A DNA stretch of 64,000 nucleotides, taken from assembly GCA_910583735.1 (NCBI GenBank), contig CAJTXS010000003.1:62001-126000 (forward strand), given 5' to 3'. Within the stretch, counting starts at the first letter, position 1. Each line of letters opens with the position of its first letter. Below are positions 16,390 through 24,692 of the stretch, one piece after another. Position numbers and translations under genes: made by a program. The DNA is from an uncultured Christensenella sp. (GTDB lineage: Bacteria > Bacillota > Clostridia > Christensenellales > UBA3700). The notes under the pieces were generated by a model, which saw only the letters and a list, made by a program, of their open reading frames with translations, was not told the origin of the DNA and searched no databases.

Positions 16390-18555
16390 TTACTCGGGCA
16401 GCGGGTCGTCCTCAATACCGCGCTTGAGCTTGATCCTCTGCTCTTCCTGCCTAAACAATTCGTTGACGCTTGTAGCGTCCAGCTCGAGACTGTGCTCGGC
16501 AAGAGACGACTTGTCGGCAAAGGCGTCGAAGATGTTCTGTTTATCTTCGAGCAGGTGCGTAATCTTTTCGTCTATGGTGTCGTCGCTGAGCAGTCTGTAT
16601 ACCAGCACGTTGCGCGCCTGTCCCATGCGGTAAGCGCGAGATATCGCTTGATTCTCCGTCGAGGGCTTAAACTGGGGCTCGCATATAATCACTACGCTCG
16701 CCGATTGAATGTTTAAGCCCGTGCCGCCCGCCTGTATCTGCGCAACTAACACGCTGCCTGCGGGAGCGCTCTCGAATTCGTCTACTATCTGTTGGCGGCG
16801 TTGGGGAGATACGGAGCCGTTGATGATAGGCATGCATTTATCGCCGAGGCATGTTACTACCTTGTGCAGCGTATCCAAAAAGAATGAGAATACGATTATC
16901 TTCCTACCCTCTTTCTCCGCCTTATCCACTATCTCTTTAAGCCTTGCGGCCTTGGACGAGCGGGAAATATCGTTAATGTGCCACGACACTCTGCGGGCGA
17001 AGGCATACTGCCTATTGAGAATCGCCTGCTCGTATACGCGCTCTTCCTCGGGCAAGAGGTCGCACCACTCGCGCGTCTCGGTTAGTTCGGGCAACTCCGT
17101 GAGTACGTCGTCCCTCTTTCTGCGGTAGTACACGGGGGCTATCTTGTCTCTGAATTGCTCTGCCGAAGCCATGAACGCCATACCCTTAACCTGCCTAGCT
17201 ACTTTGGGCTGAAGTATCTGCATGAGGCGTATCATCTCCTCGACGTTGTTCTCCAGCGCAGTGCCTGTCATGAATAATATATTGTCCGCGTGAGTGCATA
17301 TCTCCACGGTCTCCAAGGTGCGCTTGGCCTCTGGATTCTTGATATAGTGCGCCTCGTCCACTATCAGCATGGAAAACTTAAAGGCGGGCTCGAGCACGAA
17401 ATGCACCGCCGTCTCGTAAGTGGTGACGGCTACGCCGCCCGACTTGAGCCAGGCAGAGAGCGCCGCCTTCTTGTCGTCGCCGTGGACTTTGATTACGGCA
17501 AGGTCGCTGTGCTTTACTATCTCTCGGCACCAATTGGTGAGCACGCTTGCGGGGCATATCACGGCGAAGTGCGTCCCGCCGCTGCCGCGCAGCGATACCA
17601 TTGCGGCTATAGCCTGTACCGTCTTGCCAAGACCCATCTCGTCGCCGAGCAGTACGCGCTTTTGACGCAAGATGTACTTGACGCCCCACTCTTGATAGCG
17701 ACGCAGCGTGCACTTGAGCCCGTCGGTGATAATCTGCTGCCCCTTTATTTCGTTAGCCAGCTCGAGCGGAAGCCCGCCGACGGCTTTTTCCGAGCCGAGC
17801 AGCCCCGGCACAGTCTCTTCCAGTACGGTGAAGTATGCGATGCTGTTTTTTGCAAAGTCCTGCCAGGCGACGTCCGCTCCTATGCTTGCGGTCTGATCGA
17901 GCGCGGCTAATGCGCCCTCTGCCGTCGCGCCGTAGAAGTCGCTGTTCATTATCCCCAGCAGATGTTCGTACGCCGCGTCCGCCTCTTCCTTGACGGTTCT
18001 GGAGGAAAATATCCTCTTGAATATCCCCGTCGCGGGCGTCAGCTTGTCGACGAGTAAAGCCACCTCGGGATTGCGCCTGCTCAAGGAGCGGCACAGCTTG
18101 ATATAAGTGAGACTGTGAGTGTAGATATATACCGCCTTAACTATCTGCGTAGTTGCGGGCGTGCGTCTGTCTACGCTCAGGCGCAGCTTGGTAGATTGGC
18201 GTATCTTGTCGGAGAATTCGCGTAATAGGTCTTTGATGGCAAGGGCGCCTTCTCTGCTGATGCCCTGCAAGTCGGCGAGCTCCTCTACGCTCGCGTGCGC
18301 AAGGTCTGCCATGTTGACGTATCCGCCGTCCGTGAGCACCTTTACGCGTATGGTGCGCAATGTCTTGTTAATCTCTTCTACGGGCAGGGACTGAAGTATC
18401 TTATATACTTCGGTATTGAGGAATATGTCGGCAGCTTGCCTTATCATGCCCTTGAGCACAGCGCTCTGTCTGCATGCAATATCGAGCGCGCGCATGAGAT
18501 TTCGGCTGCGCGCAATCAACTTCTTGGCGTCAAAGGTTGAGTAATTCTTAGCCAT
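16390..18555 (-). CDS. SNF2-family DEAD/DEAH ATPase-helicase with N-terminal HhH motif
   Basis: A 721-residue Swi2/Snf2 ATPase. The two RecA-like halves show GDEMGLGKT (304-312, Walker A), IVDEAHYIKN (Walker B), FMTGTALENN (motif III), and the C-terminal QAGGTGLNIQSAS and QAISRAYRMGQ (motifs V and VI). Before the ATPase, residues 85-108 (HASVEELADLQGISREGALA) resemble a helix-hairpin-helix DNA-binding element. Such proteins translocate on double-stranded DNA or displace bound proteins. It stands alone, without a restriction or defence partner next to it, so a housekeeping role in transcription or repair is as likely as defence. Confidence 0.88.
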   Translation of the reverse strand: MAKNYSTFDAKKLIARSRNLMRALDIACRQSAVLKGMIRQAADIFLNTEVYKILQSLPVEEINKTLRTIRVKVLTDGGYVNMADLAHASVEELADLQGISREGALAIKDLLREFSDKIRQSTKLRLSVDRRTPATTQIVKAVYIYTHSLTYIKLCRSLSRRNPEVALLVDKLTPATGIFKRIFSSRTVKEEADAAYEHLLGIMNSDFYGATAEGALAALDQTASIGADVAWQDFAKNSIAYFTVLEETVPGLLGSEKAVGGLPLELANEIKGQQIITDGLKCTLRRYQEWGVKYILRQKRVLLGDEMGLGKTVQAIAAMVSLRGSGGTHFAVICPASVLTNWCREIVKHSDLAVIKVHGDDKKAALSAWLKSGGVAVTTYETAVHFVLEPAFKFSMLIVDEAHYIKNPEAKRTLETVEICTHADNILFMTGTALENNVEEMIRLMQILQPKVARQVKGMAFMASAEQFRDKIAPVYYRRKRDDVLTELPELTETREWCDLLPEEERVYEQAILNRQYAFARRVSWHINDISRSSKAARLKEIVDKAEKEGRKIIVFSFFLDTLHKVVTCLGDKCMPIINGSVSPQRRQQIVDEFESAPAGSVLVAQIQAGGTGLNIQSASVVIICEPQFKPSTENQAISRAYRMGQARNVLVYRLLSDDTIDEKITHLLEDKQNIFDAFADKSSLAEHSLELDATSVNELFRQEEQRIKLKRGIEDDPLPE

Positions 18556-18719
18556 GATATATACCTGCCGTAGATTGATATGTAATTAAGATTATAGCAT
18601 AAAGTAATGCCTTTTGCTATCTATGAGTAGATAATTTGCCCGCGGCTACGCAACGCCAGAAAGCCTCGTAGGTTGCCGCTTGCCTTACGCTCGGGCACTG
18701 TTGTAAAATCAAGCGATAT

Positions 18720-19271
18720 CTATCGCTTAGCCTCGCCTTTTGCAATTTCGGTGTAGCGGCGCACGAAGTCGCCTTTAGCCTGCGTATAGGCGTCGCGGTC
18801 GTGTCTGTATGCGCGAGCCAACGACAGCTTGAGCGCCTCGTACTGCTCTGCTACGTCCGCGTGCGCGTTGAGATAGTCGCGAAAGTATATCTCATCGTCG
18901 TCGCCCTCGTATCTGATATGCAGATGAAAGACCTTGTCCGCATATCCCTGCTCGGTATAGCCTTTATTGAGCGATATGCGTCGCTCGCTCTCGTTCATGA
19001 TTATGTATCCCGACGATACGGCGTCCCGAGCGTAAGCGCGGATATCGGCAGTATTGGGTATTACAGCCAGGATATCCACAATCGGCTTAGTCATTATCCC
19101 GGCAATAGCGGTGCTGCCGATGTGGCTGAGCTTAGCTCCCTTCAGCCGCTCGCCGAGCAAAGCCGCCTCCCCGGCGTACTGCTCGGAAAAGCGAGGGTCG
19201 TGCTCCGTAAGTATAATGGGAAACAGCTCCCACAACTCGGCAAGAGACATCTCCGATAAGGGCTTACCCAT
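18720..19271 (-). CDS. GrpB/UPF0157 nucleotidyltransferase-fold protein
   Basis: A 183-residue protein with HIGSTAIAGIMTKPIVDILAVIP (about 55-77), the hallmark of the GrpB family, whose fold resembles nucleotidyltransferases; the aspartate in PIVDI is a conserved acidic residue. FHLHIR and DYLNAH in the second half also fit the family. Its biochemical function is not established. It starts four bases after the stop of the DUF3592-like gene, so the two are probably co-transcribed. Confidence 0.85.
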   Translation of the reverse strand: MGKPLSEMSLAELWELFPIILTEHDPRFSEQYAGEAALLGERLKGAKLSHIGSTAIAGIMTKPIVDILAVIPNTADIRAYARDAVSSGYIIMNESERRISLNKGYTEQGYADKVFHLHIRYEGDDDEIYFRDYLNAHADVAEQYEALKLSLARAYRHDRDAYTQAKGDFVRRYTEIAKGEAKR

Positions 19272-19275
19272 ACGG

Positions 19276-19788
19276 TTATCCCTCTTGATTATATTCGCTA
19301 TCCGAGCCTACAGTCATGTCCTCGGAACGCTTACGCCTGCGCTCTTTGAGGTATCTGATAAGTCTGCTCGACTCGAATACCGTGACTAACAGGCTTGCCG
19401 CGCACAGCACGACAAGTATAATCATGAGCAAGGCTCCCGACCTTCCGATGATGTAGTCGTTGGGGTCGTCGGGATTGTAGTAGACGGTCCTGGTAGAGCC
19501 GATGTTGCGAGGCGGATGCTCGGACGTGACAAGATAATCGCTTATTATCGTATACGTCTGTCCGTCAACGACGTACTCCAGTATGTCTCTGTAGTCGTAT
19601 ACATGCTCCAAGTCCTCATATCTGCCGTTGCTGCGCTTGTGGTCGACGACTACGGCGTCTACCGCGGTATAGCTGTCCGTCTTTATATATCTCGATGTCG
19701 CATAAATCGAGCCGCACAGCGTGCCGATTGTCAATAGTACCAATATTATCAAAGGCACTATATTGGGTTTACTCATAGAGCGAGCCAT
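19276..19788 (-). CDS. DUF3592-like two-helix membrane protein
   Basis: About 170 residues with helices near the N-terminus (PLIILVLLTIGTLCGSIYA) and in the second half (LLMIILVVLCAASLLVTVF). Between them lies a beta-rich extracytoplasmic segment with YRDILEYVVDGQTYTI and RTVYYNPDDPNDYII, the arrangement of DUF3592 proteins. The open frame extends ten codons upstream, but GAGGAGG lies seven bases before the ATG at 19788, so that start is preferred. The function of the family is unknown. Confidence 0.7.
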   Translation of the reverse strand: MARSMSKPNIVPLIILVLLTIGTLCGSIYATSRYIKTDSYTAVDAVVVDHKRSNGRYEDLEHVYDYRDILEYVVDGQTYTIISDYLVTSEHPPRNIGSTRTVYYNPDDPNDYIIGRSGALLMIILVVLCAASLLVTVFESSRLIRYLKERRRKRSEDMTVGSDSEYNQEG

Positions 19789-19889
19789 TGCTTGACCTCC
19801 TCGAAATGCGGGCTGCACTTTATTGACAGTTTAGCATATCTTAAGCGCTATGTAAATAATATATGAAAATTCCTATGCGAGCCTAAGGC

Positions 19890-20330
19890 TTAGGCGTTGC
19901 GGCGTCGTATTAATTGCGACTTGATATACGATATCAGCTTTCCTGCCGCCTTGAAAGCCGCCTGTCGCAGCGCGTCTATTGCCATGCAAGCTATAAACAC
20001 CGCAAGCACCGCCGCTATCGCAAAGACTATAAAGTAATTGCCGTAAGCGTGGAATTTGCACTTGAGCAGCTCTTGCCACAGGTAGTAGCGCACGTATATA
20101 TTGTCGTGTATCAGATAGATGCCGAACGCGGTGCTCGCGGCTGCCGCTATTGCGCGGCTGCTGCCCATATTGAAATTCTTGAATGTGCAGAAGAGCGAAA
20201 CCGAACATATCAAACATATGCCTCCCGTAAGAACCCAAAGGTCCTCGTCGGTAAACACGTTGGTAACCGCCATGACGGCAAGCGAAACAATAAAGACGGG
20301 TATCATTATAGCATTGCGATTAAGTCGCAT
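19890..20330 (-). pseudogene. C-terminal remnant of an acyltransferase-3 (OafA-like) membrane protein
   Basis: The 146 residues encode about three hydrophobic helices plus the segment STAFGIYLIHDNIYVRYYLW, typical of the last third of acyltransferase family 3 proteins, which acylate sugars at the membrane. Full-length members are 330 residues or more with an N-terminal catalytic histidine; that part is absent, and the upstream 75 bases before the next gene contain no trace of it. No good ribosome site precedes the first ATG. I read this as a truncated remnant. Confidence 0.65.
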
Positions 20331-20404
20331 TATGTATCGGTTATTTGATTGAATTTTGCCATGCAGCCGTAAACTCTCGCTGATAACCGTCGGGTATATC
20401 AGCG

Positions 20405-20875
20405 CTACTCGGCGTCATTATTAAGCTCTTGCAGTCTGCTTTTAGCGTATTTTACGGACAAAGAATATTGCCGCTCTATGTCCTCAAGTTCCCTTTGATA
20501 CTTGCGCAGCGCCTGCGCCGCTTTTTTATCACGCAATTCTTCTTGAGCGGTAATATACTCTTCTATACGCCCTTTGTCGCTCTTGGAAAGAGCTGCCATC
20601 TTTATGACGTCCGGTGCGATTGCCTGCGCAAGATTTTTGAACATCTGCCTCTCCCCTTCTTCAAGCTCTTTGGTACGACGCATAAATATGCCCTTCGTCT
20701 CCTCGCCGCTCATAGACCCTACCATGCCAACTTGTATAAAGTTACGGTTAGTAGGCGGAACGGCTACCTTTTGCATATATAGCGGCGCGCGTGTAAAATA
20801 ATCTTTTCCGTCCTTGTGCTTAGGCGGCAGTATGTCGGTAGCATCGTAGTAGTTGTCGTCATCGTCTATAATCAT
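20405..20875 (-). CDS. Hypothetical acidic/coiled-coil protein
   Basis: 156 residues, not recognised. The first 30 residues are rich in aspartate and tyrosine (MIIDDDDNYYDATDI). The middle carries FIQVGMVGSMSGEETKGIFM, and the last 60 residues are charged and helical with a likely coiled coil (RKYQRELEDIERQYSLSVKY). No signal peptide or membrane helix. Start is supported by AAGGGG ten bases upstream. A perfect 21-bp inverted repeat lies about 50 bases upstream and is a candidate operator. It borders the AT-rich accessory patch and has no obvious functional partner. Confidence 0.6.
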   Translation of the reverse strand: MIIDDDDNYYDATDILPPKHKDGKDYFTRAPLYMQKVAVPPTNRNFIQVGMVGSMSGEETKGIFMRRTKELEEGERQMFKNLAQAIAPDVIKMAALSKSDKGRIEEYITAQEELRDKKAAQALRKYQRELEDIERQYSLSVKYAKSRLQELNNDAE

Positions 20876-20922
20876 TATTAATGCCCCTTATATGGATAGA
20901 TAACTAAATGATAACGACTTAT

Positions 20923-20943
20923 ATATGACATATTATGTCATAT
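20923..20943. repeat. Perfect 21-bp inverted repeat, candidate operator
   Basis: Arms ATATGACATA and TATGTCATAT are perfect complements around a single central T. It lies in the promoter area of the hypothetical gene transcribed leftward. Confidence 0.6.
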
Positions 20944-21257
20944 TATTATCGACTTGTAAATATTGCTGCGGTTGAGGCAAATGAGCTATTGCATAATTGC
21001 GGCAGTTAATGCCAGTAGAAAGATTTTATTGTATAAATTATAAATTCCTTTGCCCGTGCGCTGTGATGCTCGTACTGCGCTGTTACGCTTTCTTCTTTGT
21101 AGTCGCTCCACCTGTCAGTACCTTTTACCGTAAATGTCAAGCTTTCGGCTATAAGTTACATTTTACGTCTCTTATACGTTGTTTACCTTGAAAAATAAAA
21201 ATAGGCTTGTTTTTTATCAAGCCGGTGTAAACTTGCAATTTTGTTTTACTTTTATGC
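20944..21257. other. Intergenic stretch without recognised gene
   Basis: Holds a 6-bp GGCTTG/CAAGCC hairpin near 21200 and otherwise nothing I can assign. A 64-codon frame here has no ribosome site. Confidence 0.4.
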
Positions 21258-21285
21258 TTTACATTGACGTAAAATGTGATATAAT
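21258..21285 (+). promoter_or_regulatory. Promoter of the leucine-rich-repeat gene
   Basis: TTTACA, 16 bases, then TATAAT with a TGA extension. Confidence 0.6.
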
Positions 21286-21318
21286 GCTCTATTAAAATCG
21301 AGAGGGAATGTAACGGAA

Positions 21319-21708
21319 TTGCGAAACGAGTTCATAATAGACGATAACGGATGTCTTATGGAGTATATAGGAACAAGCAAATATGTTAGCTTGCCTTCCG
21401 ACGTAAAAGAAATTTCTTTTCGCACATTTCTTCGCAGCGATATTTGCTCTATAGAGACCCCCAATAGCGTGACTTATATAGACGTACAGGCATTTCTGTG
21501 TTGCGACAACTTAAGACATGTAGTAATACCTATAAGCGTTAAGGCAATGGAATATGCGGTCTTTGAAGATTGCAATAATCTTACCGATATTTACTTGGAG
21601 GCGCAACGATGTACGCATCTGGGATACGATTGGGATTACGGCTGCAAGGCAAAGCTGCACTTTGCGGGAGAGTGGGAATATGTTGACGGCGTGCCTAAGG
21701 TAAAATAA
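21319..21708 (+). CDS. Small BspA-type leucine-rich-repeat protein
   Basis: 129 residues with BspA/LRR_5-like units: YVSLPSDVKEISFRTFLRSD, IETPNSVTYIDVQAFLCCDN and HVVIPISVKAMEYAVFEDCN, each about 23 residues apart, then a divergent last repeat. There is no signal peptide, so this may be a cytoplasmic short form or a fragment of a larger surface protein. The start is a TTG with a weak upstream site, so the true N-terminus is uncertain. Located in the AT-rich accessory patch. Confidence 0.65.
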   Translation: MRNEFIIDDNGCLMEYIGTSKYVSLPSDVKEISFRTFLRSDICSIETPNSVTYIDVQAFLCCDNLRHVVIPISVKAMEYAVFEDCNNLTDIYLEAQRCTHLGYDWDYGCKAKLHFAGEWEYVDGVPKVK

Positions 21709-21811
21709 TTTAATTATTGCGACGTAATACGGTATATGATCCAATATAAAATGCGTTGCGCTGCAAGATAATATTATAGGTAGTTGTTATCGGTTTGAAA
21801 GTCGGAATATG

Positions 21812-22015
21812 TTAATCTTCTACGCCGAGCAGGTAGTCGGTAGATACTGAGAAAAATGCCGCTAATGTAATTACGGCGTTGGCATTGGGTACTCGCTGCT
21901 CCGTCTCCCAATACACTATTGCGGTGTGGCTTAGCCCGGTAGCATTTGCCAATTGAGCTTGGGATAGGTCTTTTTCTTTGCGGAGTTCTTTAAGTCTTTC
22001 GGCAAATTTATTCAT
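21812..22015 (-). CDS. XRE-family regulator, copy 1
   Basis: A 67-residue single-domain Cro/CI-type helix-turn-helix protein: FAERLKELRKEKDLSQAQLA, then the recognition helix around GLSHTAIVYWE, and a C-terminal FFSVSTDYLLGVED. It is divergent from a small plus-strand HTH protein and the 99 bases between them carry three similar palindromic sites. Copy 2, 0.6 kb away, is closely similar except in the recognition helix. A third relative lies at 39.9 kb. Probable role: repressor of the divergent promoter and possibly of itself. Confidence 0.9.
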   Translation of the reverse strand: MNKFAERLKELRKEKDLSQAQLANATGLSHTAIVYWETEQRVPNANAVITLAAFFSVSTDYLLGVED

Positions 22016-22027
22016 AAAAAAATACTA

Positions 22028-22100
22028 TCACAAATGTGACTTAAAGTCTTGACTAATCACGATTGGGACTGCTATAATAAATGCAGTCACAAAAGAGACT
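22028..22100. promoter_or_regulatory. Divergent control region with three operators, copy 1
   Basis: Three related sites begin at 22028 (TCACAAATGTGACT), 22057 (TCACGATTGGGACT) and 22087 (TCACAAAAGAGACT), spaced 29 and 30 bases. The rightward promoter is TTGACT at 22049-22054, 18 bases, TATAAT at 22073-22078; the second site fills the spacer and the third covers the region just after the start of transcription. The arrangement recalls the multi-site operators of phage CI/Cro switches. Confidence 0.7.
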
Positions 22101-22114
22101 ACAGCGTAATGTAA

Positions 22115-22333
22115 ATGGGAATTAGTAGAATGCATCAACATAACAGTTTGAATATAGAATTAATAAAACATTTTATTTTTTCAAATAACTTGACGATAAA
22201 AGACTTTTGTAAGCGATGTGGAATATGCGTTATTACTTATTATAAAATCATAAATAAAAAAAATTTCAATATGACTGCGCTCTTCAAAATTGCAAAGTTA
22301 ATCGGTGTGCCTATATACATGCTGTTTAGATAG
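22115..22333 (+). CDS. Small HTH-like protein, partner of XRE copy 1
   Basis: 72 residues with an XRE-like helical pattern: LIKHFIFSNNLTIKDFCKRC, GICVITYYKIINKKNFN and ALFKIAKLIGVPIYMLFR. The DNA is far more AT-rich than the chromosomal genes around it. The first methionine is used here, but a later ATG (residue 6) is possible because no clear ribosome site is present. It faces an XRE repressor across three operators, so it is probably the repressed partner, with a Cro-like or unknown function. Confidence 0.65.
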   Translation: MGISRMHQHNSLNIELIKHFIFSNNLTIKDFCKRCGICVITYYKIINKKNFNMTALFKIAKLIGVPIYMLFR

Positions 22334-22382
22334 TATATAAAATAATTAATAATAGGCTATCTATTTATTAAAAAAAATATTA

Positions 22383-22586
22383 TTAATCTTCTAAACCGAT
22401 TAAATAGTCTGCTGTGCAAGAGAAAAATTTACATAATGCTATTATGCTTTCGATATTAGGAATGCGTAAATTATTTTCCCATCTGTTGATACAGGCGACG
22501 CTTATATGTAGCTGTCTTGCCAGTTCGCTTTGAGAAAAATTTTTTTCTTCCCTTAATTCTTTAAGTCTTTCAGCAAATTTATTCAT
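22383..22586 (-). CDS. XRE-family regulator, copy 2
   Basis: 67 residues from the chosen ATG (MNKFAERLKELREEKNFSQ), parallel to copy 1 in length and ends (SCTADYLIGLED). The frame is open a further 28 codons upstream, into the operator region, and that extension is not preferred. Recognition helix HISVACINRWE differs from GLSHTAIVYWE of copy 1, in line with the different operator sequence beside it. Confidence 0.88.
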   Translation of the reverse strand: MNKFAERLKELREEKNFSQSELARQLHISVACINRWENNLRIPNIESIIALCKFFSCTADYLIGLED

Positions 22587-22608
22587 TGTCAAACCTACAT
22601 TTATTGTA

Positions 22609-22677
22609 TACCAATCGGTAATAAAGCGCTTGACTTTTGCCAATTGGTAAGAGCATATTGATATTACCAAATGGCAA
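22609..22677. promoter_or_regulatory. Divergent control region with three operators, copy 2
   Basis: Sites are TACCAATCGGTA (22609-22620), TTGCCAATTGGTAA (22637-22650) and TTACCAAATGGCAA (22664-22677), spaced 29 and 27 bases between centres. The rightward promoter is TTGACT (22630-22635), 18 bases, CATATT (22654-22659), with the second site in the spacer and the third over the transcription start. The layout matches copy 1 although the operator sequence is different. Confidence 0.7.
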
Positions 22678-22691
22678 CGAAGGGCGTTGAT

Positions 22692-22859
22692 ATGGATAAT
22701 TTAATCAGAATTTATTTAATCGATAATTATTTGAAATATAATAATATCTCTAAAACAAGTTTTTGCCTAAGATGCGGCATCAGTAATTCAACGCTTAATA
22801 AAATTTATTTAAGTAAAAATTTTAATATAAAAGCTTTGTTTAAGATAGCAAAAGAGTAA
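22692..22859 (+). CDS. Small HTH-like protein, partner of XRE copy 2, prematurely stopped
   Basis: 55 residues from the ATG at 22692 (MDNLIRIYLIDNYLKYN), which follows GAAGGG. It aligns with the copy 1 partner through SFCLRCGIS and KNFNIKALFKIAK, then hits TAA. Reading past the stop gives NLPVCRLFF and a second stop, matching GVPIYMLFR of copy 1 in position. So this copy seems to have lost its last ten residues through a nonsense change. It may be inactive or shortened. Confidence 0.55.
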   Translation: MDNLIRIYLIDNYLKYNNISKTSFCLRCGISNSTLNKIYLSKNFNIKALFKIAKE

Positions 22860-22964
22860 AATTTGCCTGTGTGCCGATTATTTTTCTAAATAAAAATTTT
22901 GATATAGTTTATTAGATGTTTTATTGACCTTAGGCAAATTTCTTATTGATTTTCTTGCAGAACG

Positions 22965-23867
22965 TTATGCCGCATAATTCAAAGCTGCCAGTCTGTCTCG
23001 CGTATCGGGGTGCGTCTGGAACATAATGTCGAATGCGCTTGTCTTAACGCTTTCGCCGTCGATGGCGCTGAGGAACATAGCGAGCTGCTCTCCGTAGCCT
23101 ATCTGATCGGCGAACTTATCTGCGGCGTATTCCGCCTTCCTTGAAGACCAGTTAATCAACAGTACGCCAACTAAATTCCACAGCTTAAATAAGCCGATGA
23201 TGACAATGCTGAATATGAAGTGAAGAATTACGGCGACTATATTGGTAAAAGTACTGTCGAATGCTTGCAAGATTGTAATGATTGCATAAGTGAAAAAAGT
23301 TATTATAGTCAAAAATATTGTGAGTATGCAGTTGGATACGTTAATGCCCAGTTTCAAATCGCTGTCGCCGTGCGCTATGTGACCGAACTCGTGCGCAAGC
23401 ACGCCTTTAAGATATTCGGGATGAGCCCCGAGGATGCCCTTAGTAATTACTACTGTACGATGTCCCAGAGCGTAGGCGTTGATGTCCTCGGACGAAGAGT
23501 AATATAATTTCACTTTGTCGGACACGCTCTTGGACAATCCGCGGGCTTCCGCCTTAACCTGCTCGAATACTTCAAGCGCGGTGGACCAGTCCTGTTGCAA
23601 CTCCTGCGCTGCGGGTTGCCTCTTTATGCCGTTGCGCAGTCTCCAAAACGCTTCTCCCATGGGCGTTAAGGAAATGAGTATGAATACGAAATTGACGCCC
23701 AGCCCTATTAAGCCCAAGTATATTCTGTTCATAGTCTCGTTGGGAGTTATGCTGTAAGGCAGTATATAGAAGATAAAGAATACGATTGCCGCATTGGCAA
23801 AAAAATATATCGTAGGCAATATATTTCTCGGTCTGAATAAGGACTTGAAGAAGCTAAATATGTACAT
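22965..23867 (-). CDS. M48-family membrane zinc metalloprotease (HtpX-like)
   Basis: 300 residues with two N-terminal helices (about 20-40 and 52-70), the zinc motif HEFGH (159-163), two further helices and the third ligand in KAEYAAD (E246). Members degrade misfolded membrane proteins. The C-terminus ends in a DTRDRLAAL segment common in the family. The enzyme looks intact. It is monocistronic within the accessory patch. Confidence 0.85.
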   Translation of the reverse strand: MYIFSFFKSLFRPRNILPTIYFFANAAIVFFIFYILPYSITPNETMNRIYLGLIGLGVNFVFILISLTPMGEAFWRLRNGIKRQPAAQELQQDWSTALEVFEQVKAEARGLSKSVSDKVKLYYSSSEDINAYALGHRTVVITKGILGAHPEYLKGVLAHEFGHIAHGDSDLKLGINVSNCILTIFLTIITFFTYAIITILQAFDSTFTNIVAVILHFIFSIVIIGLFKLWNLVGVLLINWSSRKAEYAADKFADQIGYGEQLAMFLSAIDGESVKTSAFDIMFQTHPDTRDRLAALNYAA

Positions 23868-24146
23868 TTTTAATATTTCCCTCGTGATTTAATTATATAG
23901 CGGCGTTGCATGCAAGTCAATTCCAACAAGCGTATTTGTAATAAATGTGTAAAATTGCAGCTGAAAATATAATTGATGCAATATTGCTTTAAGCTGAAAC
24001 CATTCAGTTAAAAAAATTAGCTAAATTTATATTTTTTATAAGAATTAAGGCTAAAGTATTGCGATATGAAGAAGTTTTAATATTAATTAGCGCAAGCAAT
24101 AGTTATGTAAACTTTATGTGCTGTCTGAGCGGTAGAAATATAAGAC
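23868..24146. other. AT-rich intergenic stretch
   Basis: Nothing recognised: no frame with a ribosome site and no clear hairpin. Confidence 0.4.
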
Positions 24147-24619
24147 CTATTTCTTTGTAATAGCAATCTTCATTAGATATTGTTCTTTGTCCTCTTCATT
24201 CAATAAATCCTTGATATTGCTAACTAAAAGGTGTTTACTCTCTCTTATCATAATAGATGTATATTTTTTGCTTTGAGTACTTATAGATATATAACCGAAG
24301 CTGTGATAGGACATCTGCGCAGCGACTTCGACAATGTCCTTAAAATCAATGAAAATTACTTTATTGTTACGAAAATAGAAATAGATACCGTTAACATCCG
24401 CCTGTATTGCGATTTTTGGCTCTGTGATAAATCTAAATAGCAAAGCGACAAACAGATAAAGGCTACGGTCAGGCAGATTAAAGGGATAAACAGGAAGCGC
24501 TTATCTTCTGTAAGACATGCCCAAACTATCATTAAGACGCTAAATGCGCCCGATACGACAACGCTTTCCAAATCGGCGGCTTTTGTCGCCAGCGTATATT
24601 TTTGTTTTACCTCTTTCAC
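24147..24619 (-). pseudogene. Frameshifted small membrane protein with PH/YcxB-like C-terminus
   Basis: Two overlapping minus-strand frames look like parts of one protein. The upstream part (from GTG at 24619, VKEVKQKYTLATKAADLES) contains two hydrophobic helices. Near 24445-24465 the other frame takes over, reading LFVALLFRFITEPKIAIQAD before a beta-rich domain with IYFYFRNNKVIFIDFKDIVE, which resembles PH-like domains of small clostridial membrane proteins. Without a frameshift the second helix is followed by unlike sequence and a stop. It is either a pseudogene or a sequencing or assembly error. Confidence 0.55.
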
Positions 24620-24692
24620 AATCTCAGTTATAATCCTTATAAAGCTATAGATGCAACTGTTTTGCAACTTAATTCAAATAATTACATTGAAT

